Shown here piece after piece: positions 14,142 to 20,755 of a stretch of DNA of 20,755 bases. A program made the translations under genes and the position numbers. Source of the DNA: Candidatus Poribacteria bacterium (GTDB lineage: Bacteria; Abyssobacteria; SURF-5); NCBI GenBank assembly GCA_016215705.1, contig JACRIR010000266.1, forward strand, positions 1 through 20,755, in the 5' to 3' direction. Each line of letters begins with the position of its first letter. Position 1 is the stretch's first letter. The notes beneath the pieces are model-generated. The model was not told the DNA's origin and made no database searches. It worked only from the letters and a program-made list of their open reading frames with translations.

Positions 14142-15161
14142 TTAGTCGGACGATGCGATGTCCTCGCAAAGCCTTGTCAAGTTGTCCCTGGCCTCGCAGA
14201 ACCCTTCGTTTTCCGGTCCGTCAATGTGCGATCGCAGTCTCTGAAGCTCCCCGTAGGGCATGTTCAAGACGCGCCGGGATATCTCCCGCGCCAATTGTAT
14301 GAGCGAGGCATCACGAAGAGCTTGGTCCGGGGTCGGAACGTCTAAAAGTTTTATCGCTTCTTGTGCACCGTCACGCAGGAAGACTTCCCTTGCCCTCGGG
14401 TTCTCTAAGATCCCTGGTAGGCTCCGGACCGTGGACTGAGGAGAGAGGAGATGGCTCTTGACCCACCGGGCGAAATCATCCTTCGTGAACCCGGCAGCGA
14501 ACACTGCTTCGGTGATGCGTCGGCGTTGGAATTCCACGAATGAGCTGAAACGTGTTGGGTCGAATTGGTCGTCACTTTCGAGGAGGGGTCGGTAGTGCTT
14601 CTCCATGTCGTGGTAAGCAGCGATGTAATCTTGCACTTCCCGGGTTCGACCACCACTCAAGTCAACGATCTGGCTGTACGTCAGGTGTTCGGAGTTCCGA
14701 AGGTGGTTGAGGTACTTTGCTTTTGAGTATGGGTCCCATGCCCGGGGACCTACAAGATGAGCTTGGAGTCGAATTGCGTCTATGTCCGTTTGCGATAGGC
14801 CGTCATAAACCATCGCGGGAATCTGGCTCCAGTTCCCCTTGGCCTTTTGTTCGAGGAATTCCCGGTAAATGAGGGTTCTCGTGTTTCCCTCGATCACCAT
14901 GTGTTGTCCGCGCTCGTCCTTATTGACGATGATCGGGTGGATGATTCCCCCACTTGTCTTTATCGCCTCGCGGAGGCTGTGAAACGTGGTACCCCCTTCC
15001 CCTTCTGAATCATCTGCGGCTCCCAGTGCCATGCTCATCTGTTCCGCGGTGATGGTGCCACCGTACATCTCGAGCCACTTGGCGATCCTGGGATTGGCGA
15101 TGTCGAGCGCGATCTCCAGGACTGGAAGCGTTTCATACTTCGGCGTCTTCGCGCTATCCAT
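14142..15161 (-). CDS. ParB/Srx-fold protein A (first gene of the six-gene block)
   Basis: 339 residues from ATG 15161, chosen because AGGAGACCGCC precedes it; 11 further in-frame codons upstream lack such a site. It has the same architecture as protein B: NPRI (23-26), GGIIHPIIVNKDERGQHMVI, EGNTRTLIYR (91-100), a WDPYSKAKYLNHLRNSEHL segment and an HTH-like stretch (YSQIVDLSGGRTREVQDYI). The C-terminal half is unique. An insert of about 25 residues (GAADDSEGEGG, about 47-57) lies between strands. Like protein B it lacks a ParA partner and parS context. Likely a nucleotide-dependent DNA-binding or modification-sensing subunit; a ParB-type nuclease or kinase activity is an alternative. GC content is much higher than in protein B, so the pair is not a recent duplication. 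Confidence 0.8.
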   Translation of the reverse strand: MDSAKTPKYETLPVLEIALDIANPRIAKWLEMYGGTITAEQMSMALGAADDSEGEGGTTFHSLREAIKTSGGIIHPIIVNKDERGQHMVIEGNTRTLIYREFLEQKAKGNWSQIPAMVYDGLSQTDIDAIRLQAHLVGPRAWDPYSKAKYLNHLRNSEHLTYSQIVDLSGGRTREVQDYIAAYHDMEKHYRPLLESDDQFDPTRFSSFVEFQRRRITEAVFAAGFTKDDFARWVKSHLLSPQSTVRSLPGILENPRAREVFLRDGAQEAIKLLDVPTPDQALRDASLIQLAREISRRVLNMPYGELQRLRSHIDGPENEGFCEARDNLTRLCEDIASSD

Positions 15162-15261
15162 GGCGGTCTCCTGCTGATATTCAATCCAAGTCAATATCTA
15201 CCGGTTCTGGGCGTCTCCGGAATGTCCGAGAGGCCCTGCGTGACAAGGGGAATCGTATCAC

Positions 15262-15627
15262 CTACGAAAATTCGGAAACAGGGAGAATATTCCCGGAGAA
15301 GGCTGACAATCCGTCGAGCCGCAGAAGGCCGTGCCGGCCGAGGAGAACTCGGGGTCGGCCTCAATAGCTGCGAGTAGCCCATCGGTGAAGGGGACGAAGC
15401 CGTCCATGGAGACCCTGGCCAGATATTCGCGCAAAGGGCCATTGCGGGCGTTGCGGGTGAATGAGCGAGATAATCTTTTCTACCACCTCGCCGTCTACGA
15501 ATTGCAGGAAGGTGACCTCCACGATCCAGTCCCCATCGTCCGGGGAGAAGTCGGTTGTTTCGGTGCCGGCGCTGACGAAGGTTCGGGAAATATATTTTTT
15601 ACCATCGCCACATCGCCCGATCTTAGC
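15262..15627 (-). pseudogene. Frameshifted gene remnant downstream of the GajB-like gene
   Basis: Two abutting frames on the - strand read as one protein if a single base is skipped at the AAAA run (15476-15479). The first, from 15627, contains YISRTFVSAGTETTDF and WIVEVTFLQFVDGEVVE. The second continues RLSRSFTRNARNGPLREYLA, then VSMDGFVPFTDGLLAAIEAD, and stops at 15262-15264. Together this is about 120 residues with protein-like composition. No start codon is visible in the first frame, which is bounded upstream by TAG 15628-15630. It follows the GajB-like stop by 35 bases in the same direction. Family not recognised. It may be a broken third gene of the Gabija locus, an unrelated remnant, or a frameshift in the assembly. 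Confidence 0.5.
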
Positions 15628-15662
15628 CTATGCAAGAATTCCCGACAAACCACGGAAAAGAC

Positions 15663-17006
15663 TCAGGGTACGGCAGACGGCGCAAAAGGCGGTGCGTCAA
15701 GCCTACCCCGCCCGAGCACGATTACAGTGCAATGATTGATGGCACGCGTGACTGCGTTGTAGAGGAGCCTACGCAGTTGTTCGGGACTGCCCACGGCTGT
15801 ATGGGGCCAGAGGACTACGACATTCTGGAACTCGCGGTTTTTTGCGCGATGGATTGTCATCGCAAGGTGGCCCCTGTGCTGCCGGAACCCGAGGCGCGAC
15901 TGATTGCGCACGGCATCCCGGACAAACTCCTCCACGTGTGCGGACGTGAAGTCGTTCTGCCCCCGCACCCGGCGCAGGCGGTCCATGCGGCTGATTGCTT
16001 GAGCAACGGGCACATTGACAGCGAAAGGTAGGAGTACGGCGCAGAAGTCGGCATAGGTCGCCGCTGGAGGCAACTGGATGTCAGCGAGCAGCGCGTCGGC
16101 GATTTCGACATCCTGTATTTCCCAAGTGAAGGGAAACGGCCCGAAGGTCTGTCCATTCTTACGTTGCCATGTCCGGGTCCCAACGATATCGAGCGCGGCG
16201 CGCAGCGACGCATTCCCCGCATCCGGTGTGAGGATCGCGGTCTGGCCATTCCGCTGGGACATTTCATTGGCAATCGCCCATGCAACAAGTTGTGCGTTGC
16301 GGGCGTGGATTTCGAGAATCCGAAAGCCCTGAGCAGCCCATAACGGGTTTTGTGCATGCTGGCTCTGCGTGAGCACAGCCTTGATGTCACGCCCCTCTCT
16401 CACGGCGTTGGCTGTCGTGAGCAAGCCCCGCTGCTCTGTGCGCATGGGCTGCGTGAGGCGGTGGGTTTGACCAGCTCCTTCAAGCCAGCCCATAACGCCA
16501 GCGGTGTCCCGCCCATCGGCAAGACACTGGAATGCATCTGCGGCCGCGACGATGCTGCATGAACCAGCAAGCCCCTGAAGGATGCGTAGCCGGTGATCGT
16601 CGAGGTCCTGCGCTTCATCCACGAGAACGAGCGGAAAACTGGCCGCAACCCACCGCTGAACAGCGGGCGTTTCAAGAAGCGTAGCTGCCTGAAAGCACGG
16701 CCCGTCGAATTGATTGAGGGTGGCAGTTCGTTGAAGCACTGCTGCGTTGCCGGTCAGGAGGCTTCTTCGCCGTGCGGCCAGTGTGCGTGAGAACACATCG
16801 AATGTCTGGCACTCGAATCGGCGGCGGAACAGGACGTTCTGGCCAAGACGCGACTGCAGACGACGACGCGCGCCGTTCATGAAGGTTAGCGCCAGCACGC
16901 GGCGGTCGTCGCCCAGAACACCATCGCGAACGAGTTCGGCCGCACGGCCCACTACGTTGTACGTCTTGCCCGTTCCCGCTGCGCCTTCGAAAAGCTCCAG
17001 CGTCAT
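15663..17006 (-). CDS. gajB: UvrD/Rep-like superfamily 1 helicase, GajB-like (Gabija)
   Basis: 447 residues from ATG 17006. The frame extends 33 codons upstream, but that part lies inside the GajA-like gene, and MTLELFEGAAGTGKTYNVV is the natural start, with the Walker A at 8-15. Other SF1 motifs are LALTFMNGARRRL (Ia-like), LVLVDEAQDLDDHR (DEAQD 130-134), IVAAADAFQCL (III), AMTIHRAKNREFQ (V) and LLYNAVTRAI (VI, from about 414). The protein is compact, lacking the large inserts of housekeeping UvrD, as in GajB. In Gabija, GajB binds the GajA tetramer and is thought to sense DNA ends or termini and activate cleavage. The ATGA overlap with the upstream gene (17003-17006) is typical of the coupled pair. 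Confidence 0.82.
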   Translation of the reverse strand: MTLELFEGAAGTGKTYNVVGRAAELVRDGVLGDDRRVLALTFMNGARRRLQSRLGQNVLFRRRFECQTFDVFSRTLAARRRSLLTGNAAVLQRTATLNQFDGPCFQAATLLETPAVQRWVAASFPLVLVDEAQDLDDHRLRILQGLAGSCSIVAAADAFQCLADGRDTAGVMGWLEGAGQTHRLTQPMRTEQRGLLTTANAVREGRDIKAVLTQSQHAQNPLWAAQGFRILEIHARNAQLVAWAIANEMSQRNGQTAILTPDAGNASLRAALDIVGTRTWQRKNGQTFGPFPFTWEIQDVEIADALLADIQLPPAATYADFCAVLLPFAVNVPVAQAISRMDRLRRVRGQNDFTSAHVEEFVRDAVRNQSRLGFRQHRGHLAMTIHRAKNREFQNVVVLWPHTAVGSPEQLRRLLYNAVTRAINHCTVIVLGRGRLDAPPFAPSAVP

Positions 17007-18832
17007 GGCACGAATCTGAACACCTGCATCGTGGCAGTGGAGTCCGCGGGGACGCGCGCAAAGAGGCGAGGATTGGCATTCGCGGGATCGCGAAGAATAT
17101 CGCATAGCGCGCCGAGCAATTCCCCAATCCGCACGCGGCAGGCGGGGTTGCCCATCAGGGTAACTGCGGTGGACTCGTGCGTCGGCGCGTAGGATTTATG
17201 GGTCAGAAGGAAGGCGGTCAATTCGTCCGTTGTCGGAAAATTCCCGCTGAGCGCCGTGGCAAGAGATGCGCGCGCGTTTGCCTCGTCCGCGCGAGCAATC
17301 CAAGTAACAACGTCCTCCATTACCCAATCCTGGGGCCAGAAGACAACACACTTCGGGGGCGGCGCGCTAACCCTCACAGCCTCGAAATAGGCGCACCCGT
17401 CCGCATCACCGTCAAGGAGAATGCAGGGCCGCGAATGGACCTTGTTGATGATCGAAAATGTATCGGTGACCTTCGCGTCGATGGTGGGTACAATCCCCAC
17501 GAATGTAGAGAACCGCGACCGGTTACCCTGCGTGTCCTCCCATCCCTGCTGCAACTCGAGCGCGGTTTGGAGCGCTTCAAGCCATGCCACGTCCGACACG
17601 CCTTCAGGTATAAGAACACATTCTTGCATGAGGGAGGCAACCAGCTTCTGACGCCACGCATAGAGAAGATGCTGCTGGTGGTTCGTCGGGGCCGCCGGAA
17701 CGGTGTCCATGAGGGGTTTGGCCGTCAGAGTCCCGCTGCTTGTATCGATGAAGAGCGTATCTGGAGCCGGGAACATTGCTGCCACGATGGGGGAGTGCGT
17801 AGTCACGATGGTCTGGTCGCACAAAGCATTGAGGCGGTTGACGAGGCGCTTTTGCTGGGAAGGCTGGATGTGCAGTTCCGGCTCCTCGACGGCGAGCACG
17901 AATGACTTGCCGGTTTCCGCGCGGGCCTTGCCGAACTGTAGGAGCAGGAGAAGGCTTTGCAGCGACACAAGCCCCGTCCCCTGCCGCGTTGCGGGGAGCG
18001 TCGGTCCGGTCCCTTGCGTGAAATGTGAGATAACAGTTTCTAACACACTATCGCTGTCGGTTCTGGTCAGGCGGAGCTTGAGTTGGGGGGCGGTCGGCAA
18101 TAGCTGGCGCAATTCCTCATTGGCTGAATTCACGATGTCAGTGAGGCCTGGCTGGTTCTCTATCCGTTCGGCCTCGGGCGGGTTCCAAAGCCGGTCGCGC
18201 TCCGCGCGCACGGCCTGCGCAGGCATACCGCCGCGCGTGGCAACAACGCGGCGGAATAGTTCGGAGGAGAAGGAAATCCAGCGGTCCCACGTCCGCGACG
18301 CCGGGACAAGAAAGAAACCGAGTTCCTGCAAGGTTTTGGTGTGCACCGTCCGGAGATGGGCGTTTTCAGCGAAGGGATCGCCGAGAGTGCCTTCATCGTC
18401 CACGAAAAATCGGACGGTCTCGGCTTCGAGTTCGTCGATATCAAACCGGGCGGCAAAGCCAATCTGAACGGCAAGCTCCGTGTGCTGTGCATCCGGGGCT
18501 GCGCTCAAGGTCTTTACGTTCGGATCGATCCATTTCTCGACGCCGCGTTCCAGACCGAACCACGCAGCATTGTGCTGCGGATCGTTATGTGGAAATCCCG
18601 TGACAGTTGCGACGATCGTGATACGGGCGGCCGCATCAGGGGCGCTGCCATGAAAATCATGCTCCGTGAGGCGACGCACCAAGCGGTCGCGCCCGAAAAG
18701 AAGAGACAGTGCTTCGATTATGGTAGTCTTGCCGCTGTTATTCGGACCGACCAGAACAACATGACGCCCGAGCGCGATGTCCGCGGATCGAACACCTCTG
18801 AAACCAACGATTGTTAATCGGGCAATATGCAT
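17003..18832 (-). CDS. gajA: OLD-family ATPase / TOPRIM endonuclease, GajA-like (Gabija)
   Basis: 609 residues. The N-terminal ABC-type ATPase has Walker A GPNNSGKTT (29-37), a signature-like region around RQGTGLVSLQSLLLLL (283-298) and Walker B VLAVEEPELHI (312-322), followed by TTHSP (344-348). A C-terminal TOPRIM domain carries E410 (LIPEGVSDVAWLEAL) and D474/D476/D478 (ILLDGDADG), the metal-binding acidic residues of OLD nucleases. This two-domain layout matches GajA, the nuclease of the Gabija anti-phage system; the protein is slightly longer than the known B. cereus one. A UvrD-like helicase gene overlaps its stop, which separates Gabija from lone OLD proteins and from PARIS. The region is the most GC-rich in the window. 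Only a weak ribosome site (GGTGAC) precedes ATG 18832. Confidence 0.85.
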   Translation of the reverse strand: MHIARLTIVGFRGVRSADIALGRHVVLVGPNNSGKTTIIEALSLLFGRDRLVRRLTEHDFHGSAPDAAARITIVATVTGFPHNDPQHNAAWFGLERGVEKWIDPNVKTLSAAPDAQHTELAVQIGFAARFDIDELEAETVRFFVDDEGTLGDPFAENAHLRTVHTKTLQELGFFLVPASRTWDRWISFSSELFRRVVATRGGMPAQAVRAERDRLWNPPEAERIENQPGLTDIVNSANEELRQLLPTAPQLKLRLTRTDSDSVLETVISHFTQGTGPTLPATRQGTGLVSLQSLLLLLQFGKARAETGKSFVLAVEEPELHIQPSQQKRLVNRLNALCDQTIVTTHSPIVAAMFPAPDTLFIDTSSGTLTAKPLMDTVPAAPTNHQQHLLYAWRQKLVASLMQECVLIPEGVSDVAWLEALQTALELQQGWEDTQGNRSRFSTFVGIVPTIDAKVTDTFSIINKVHSRPCILLDGDADGCAYFEAVRVSAPPPKCVVFWPQDWVMEDVVTWIARADEANARASLATALSGNFPTTDELTAFLLTHKSYAPTHESTAVTLMGNPACRVRIGELLGALCDILRDPANANPRLFARVPADSTATMQVFRFVP

Positions 18833-18888
18833 TACGGCGTCACCAGCATGAAGAGCCGCTTATGATAACATTTGGCTCGCAGGCTACC

Positions 18889-18941
18889 TTCTGCTGACGG
18901 TGATAGCGACTAAACAGACAGCTCACCTCCGGTCAGCAGAA
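18889..18941. repeat. 10-bp perfect inverted repeat upstream of the Gabija pair
   Basis: TTCTGCTGAC (18889-18898) and GTCAGCAGAA (18932-18941) are exact complements with a 33-base spacer; GGTGA and TCACC inside extend the symmetry imperfectly. It begins 57 bases upstream of ATG 18832 and could be an operator, a hairpin, or the edge of a transferred segment. The rest of the 379-base stretch 18833-19211 holds only the short frame at 19002-19133; otherwise I see nothing in it. Confidence 0.5.
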
Positions 18942-19001
18942 AGTTCCTTTCCTACCCTTCGACGCCGTGCCGGATCTACCTGCCCGACATTACTAATTCC
19001 G

Positions 19002-19133
19002 CTAGGTGAGCCGGCGCAGTTCCGGGTTGTCTTTTGCCGTCAGTATACTGAACGTGATATCGGAATCAATCGCGAGTTCGATCATATCTGGTTCAGCCGC
19101 AGCGATCAATTTGCGAGGAGGTTCGTGTGATCC
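19002..19133 (-). pseudogene. Possible remnant of a gene 3' end
   Basis: A 43-codon frame between a TGA and TAG 19002-19004 reads EPPRKLIAAAEPDMIELAID and then SDITFSILTAKDNPELRRLT, protein-like in composition. The only ATG in the frame (19085) has no ribosome site. It looks like the tail of a lost gene beside the Gabija locus. Family unknown, and it could be chance. Confidence 0.25.
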
Positions 19134-19211
19134 TCAATGTCGCCCGATCAGGTGTATACAAAACCAGGGGAAGTCCATTACCGCCCTTTGACGCGAATCT
19201 CGAGATATACC

Positions 19212-19685
19212 CTATTGCTTCTGGATCAAATCGGCTTCCAGGACCAGGCTTTTGAAAACGCCGCCCCCAAACTTCCTTTGTACAATTACCGGAACGGCGC
19301 GGCCATACACTTGGATCTGCTCGCCGTGGCGCAGCGTGAAAACGATATCTGCAATGTCCTTCGGCACTACTACCGTCAAGTGCCCTGGCGATTCAATGCC
19401 GTAGCCCCCTGGCGAGATTGCAAGAAAGGACATATACCTGGCAGTTGAATATCCTCCTGGGAGAGTGCCAGCCATAATAGACGAGAAGCGGCACTCAAGC
19501 TTCAGATATTTGTTGGCCAATTCATCAACGTAAACACCAGAGACGAACCGTTGATAATCTACGGCTAGATATTCACTTTGGGACGGCTTCGGAGGAACCA
19601 TTGGAAGAAGCCCTTGGCAGCCAGAAAGCCCTAGCATTAGCACAAGCATCCATGAATGGCCCGGAACCCTTCTGAATCGTCTCAT
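19212..19685 (-). CDS. Small lipoprotein of unknown function
   Basis: A 157-residue protein with GGAGGACTCTA directly before ATG 19685, a very good ribosome site. The N-terminus is a lipoprotein signal: basic start (MRRFRRVPGHSW), hydrophobic core and lipobox LGLSGC with the acylated Cys at 23. The mature part is beta-rich (YQRFVSGVYVDELANKYLKL, FTLRHGEQIQVYGRAV) and may form a small OB-like or beta-barrel fold, as in several uncharacterised delta-proteobacterial lipoproteins. Expected location is the inner face of the outer membrane or the periplasm. It follows the next small membrane-protein gene by 36 bases in the same direction, so the two may be co-transcribed. No link to the defence genes is visible. 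Confidence 0.75.
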   Translation of the reverse strand: MRRFRRVPGHSWMLVLMLGLSGCQGLLPMVPPKPSQSEYLAVDYQRFVSGVYVDELANKYLKLECRFSSIMAGTLPGGYSTARYMSFLAISPGGYGIESPGHLTVVVPKDIADIVFTLRHGEQIQVYGRAVPVIVQRKFGGGVFKSLVLEADLIQKQ

Positions 19686-19721
19686 TAGAGTCCTCCGAAA
19701 TATTCTGATAGGATGATAACT

Positions 19722-19961
19722 TCATTTCTCAAAGATTAGAATACTGCCGTAAATGCTATGAAATTTCCATCCTTCTTTTGAAATAGTATTTAAAATTCTT
19801 TCCATATTCTTCGCGTCTAGGTCTTCACTGTGTTGTATGTTGACAACTTTGTACTCAACAGGTTTTGCTGCTATTGCTTTTTCAAACGGGAAAAAATAAT
19901 TTGAAAACCAACCAAGCGAGAAAAGAACTATAGCACTAACTAAAAATACCCATTTCTTCAT
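19722..19961 (-). CDS. Small membrane-anchored protein, DUF4177-like
   Basis: 79 residues from ATG 19961, chosen because GGGAGG lies just before it; 14 in-frame codons upstream are unsupported. Residues 4-24 (WVFLVSAIVLFSLGWFSNYFF) form one membrane segment or uncleaved signal anchor. The rest (VEYKVVNIQHSEDLDAKNME, then ILNTISKEGWKFHSIYGSIL) has the pattern of the short DUF4177 domain: YKVV..., then a helix, then LN..G.EGW. The soluble part is predicted outside the cytoplasm. Function of the family is unknown. It is AT-richer than its flanks and is probably in one transcript with the lipoprotein gene. Confidence 0.65.
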   Translation of the reverse strand: MKKWVFLVSAIVLFSLGWFSNYFFPFEKAIAAKPVEYKVVNIQHSEDLDAKNMERILNTISKEGWKFHSIYGSILIFEK

Positions 19962-20383
19962 TTCCAACCTCCCTTCTGCGCCATGGGCAGGGCTCTTTTG
20001 CATCCTTTAATGCGGGCACGTGCCAAATCCGAGGCACCCGGTAGGTGGCATATGATAGCAAGAGAAGAGAGTACCGGACCCGCCTCCAGTACCCTCGTGC
20101 CATTCCTTGCCGCGCTCCCACATTTTTTCCGGCCTTTCTGGTGGACGGTCACCAGGTTGAGGAAACCAACAGCCCGGCCTGTGGTTATCCCGCTGTTCAT
20201 GGGTTTTTGGGCCAGGAGGTCACTATTGCCTTCACGGCGACACCTCCCTCCCCGGGTCAACACCGCGCTGGACACTCTCGCGCTTGGGCAGGGCGCGCGA
20301 GCATCGCTTGCAGGCGGAGGACCCGGGAGACGCTTCAGTATACTTAAATTCTGGAGCCAGCGGAATAGCGACGGTGGGTGGGG
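19962..20383. other. Stretch without a convincing gene
   Basis: Several open frames of 60-135 codons run through on both strands, but none has a ribosome site, a recognisable family or one clearly better composition. A hairpin, CTCGCGC (20277-20283) with GCGCGAG (20295-20301) and an 11-base loop, is the only clear structure; no T run follows it. It lies just downstream of the HTH gene and could be a 3' end, a non-coding RNA or the worn edge of a mobile element. Confidence 0.3.
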
Positions 20384-20755
20384 CTAAACCAAGAGCTTGT
20401 GAAACTCCCGAACCTGATTATGGGAACCGATGATGGCTGCAACCGGGCGAAGCATTCGCTCTGAAATCGGGGGACGACAGATACCGTGGGGCATGGTCAG
20501 AATCTGTTCCTGGATCTCCGGGGTGAGGCGCAGCATGCCCATGACCTGGGTCACGCGTGCCCGGGTGATCCCCTCCTGCCGGGCAATTTCGGCCTGGCTG
20601 GCCATCTTTCCGGAATCCAGGAGGGCCTGCCACTCGACTGCCTTTTTTAGAAGTTCGGTCACCCGTGGTGGTTTTGGCTCCTTGGGCGGTTTCGGGTCGC
20701 TCTGGAGAGGAGGAATGGCGCTTACAATCTTGTTGACGGGGGTGCGGCGCGTCAC
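20384..20755 (-). CDS. HTH DNA-binding protein of the type found next to large serine recombinases (may be truncated by window edge)
   Basis: At least 123 residues; the first visible codon is a GTG on the last base of the window, so it may be the start or an internal codon. A helix-turn-helix of the KorB/ParB type is clear at about 52-75 (ASQAEIARQEGITRARVTQV), followed by MGMLRLTPEIQEQIL. The C-terminal pattern ISERMLRPVAAIIGSHNQ is shared with small proteins commonly encoded directly beside site-specific (large serine) recombinases; that recollection of the family is my basis and was not checked. If so, a recombinase gene should lie just to the right of the window. No terminator with a T run is visible after its stop. 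Confidence 0.55.
   Translation of the reverse strand: MTRRTPVNKIVSAIPPLQSDPKPPKEPKPPRVTELLKKAVEWQALLDSGKMASQAEIARQEGITRARVTQVMGMLRLTPEIQEQILTMPHGICRPPISERMLRPVAAIIGSHNQVREFHKLLV

Noticed and set aside
11190-15161. Chromosome or plasmid partitioning (parABS) locus suggested by the two ParB-like genes
   Set aside because: No ParA ATPase, no parS-like repeats noticed, the CTP box is changed, and the neighbours are a helicase and a nuclease.
15331-15735. 134-codon + strand frame
   Set aside because: It overlaps the end of the GajB-like gene and the frameshifted remnant on the other strand, which read as better protein; low-complexity Ser/Thr/Lys content and no ribosome site.
17177-17905. 242-codon + strand frame opposite the GajA-like gene
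   Set aside because: Antisense to the TOPRIM/Walker B region of an intact gene; no family features.
19983-20387. 134-codon + strand frame (and a 105-codon - strand frame over the same bases)
   Set aside because: No ribosome site, no recognisable motif, many Arg/Pro/Ser residues as expected from random GC-rich sequence.
1-20755. CRISPR array, tRNA or rRNA gene
   Set aside because: No regularly spaced repeats, no tRNA-like cloverleaf with a CCA end and no rRNA-like sequence seen in reading both strands.

Overview
The window looks like an accessory region of a GC-rich, Gram-negative-type bacterial genome. Shine-Dalgarno sites are bacterial, a lipoprotein with a lipobox is present, and the enzyme families fit an anaerobe or facultative anaerobe such as a delta-proteobacterium. 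That taxonomic guess is inference; no rRNA or housekeeping marker is present.

Bases 1-4659 (+ strand) are the distal end of a tailed prophage: a 5'-truncated tail/baseplate-hub-like protein with a fibronectin type III module, a receptor-binding or tail-fibre-like protein, an intrinsic terminator, an HNH-AP2 homing-type endonuclease, an amidase endolysin that overlaps it, a 3TM-type holin and a small membrane/coiled-coil protein. A YedK/HMCES-type SRAP gene (- strand) and small hypothetical genes follow. A complete IS1634-family insertion sequence lies at about 5912-7803. It has 11/16 matching ends and a 6-base target duplication, and it sits inside a second, degraded copy of the 3' end of the coiled-coil gene.

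Bases 7893-15161 (- strand) hold a compact six-gene block, in transcription order: ParB-fold protein A, a small PD-(D/E)xK nuclease, a SNF2-type helicase, ParB-fold protein B, a radical SAM enzyme and a GHKL (HSP90/MORC-like) ATPase. Gaps are 4 and 55 bases and overlaps are 17 and 70 bases; the only larger gap is 190 bases. I do not recognise this set as a named defence system, and it is the main candidate for an undescribed one. A plausible but unproven job is sensing or making a DNA modification coupled to translocation and cleavage.

Bases 15262-18832 (- strand) hold a Gabija-type pair: an OLD-family ATPase/TOPRIM nuclease (GajA-like) and a UvrD-like helicase (GajB-like) with a 4-base start/stop overlap. 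A frameshifted gene remnant follows GajB. Beyond this lie a lipoprotein, a small membrane-anchored DUF4177-like protein, a 380-base stretch without a convincing gene, and an HTH protein of the kind found beside large serine recombinases, which touches the right edge.

Base composition changes sharply between blocks. In sampled 60-base rows G+C is 36/60 in the phage part (541-600), 22/60 in ParB-B (11461-11520) and 46/60 in the GajA-like gene (18181-18240). This fits a defence island assembled from several sources beside a prophage and an IS.
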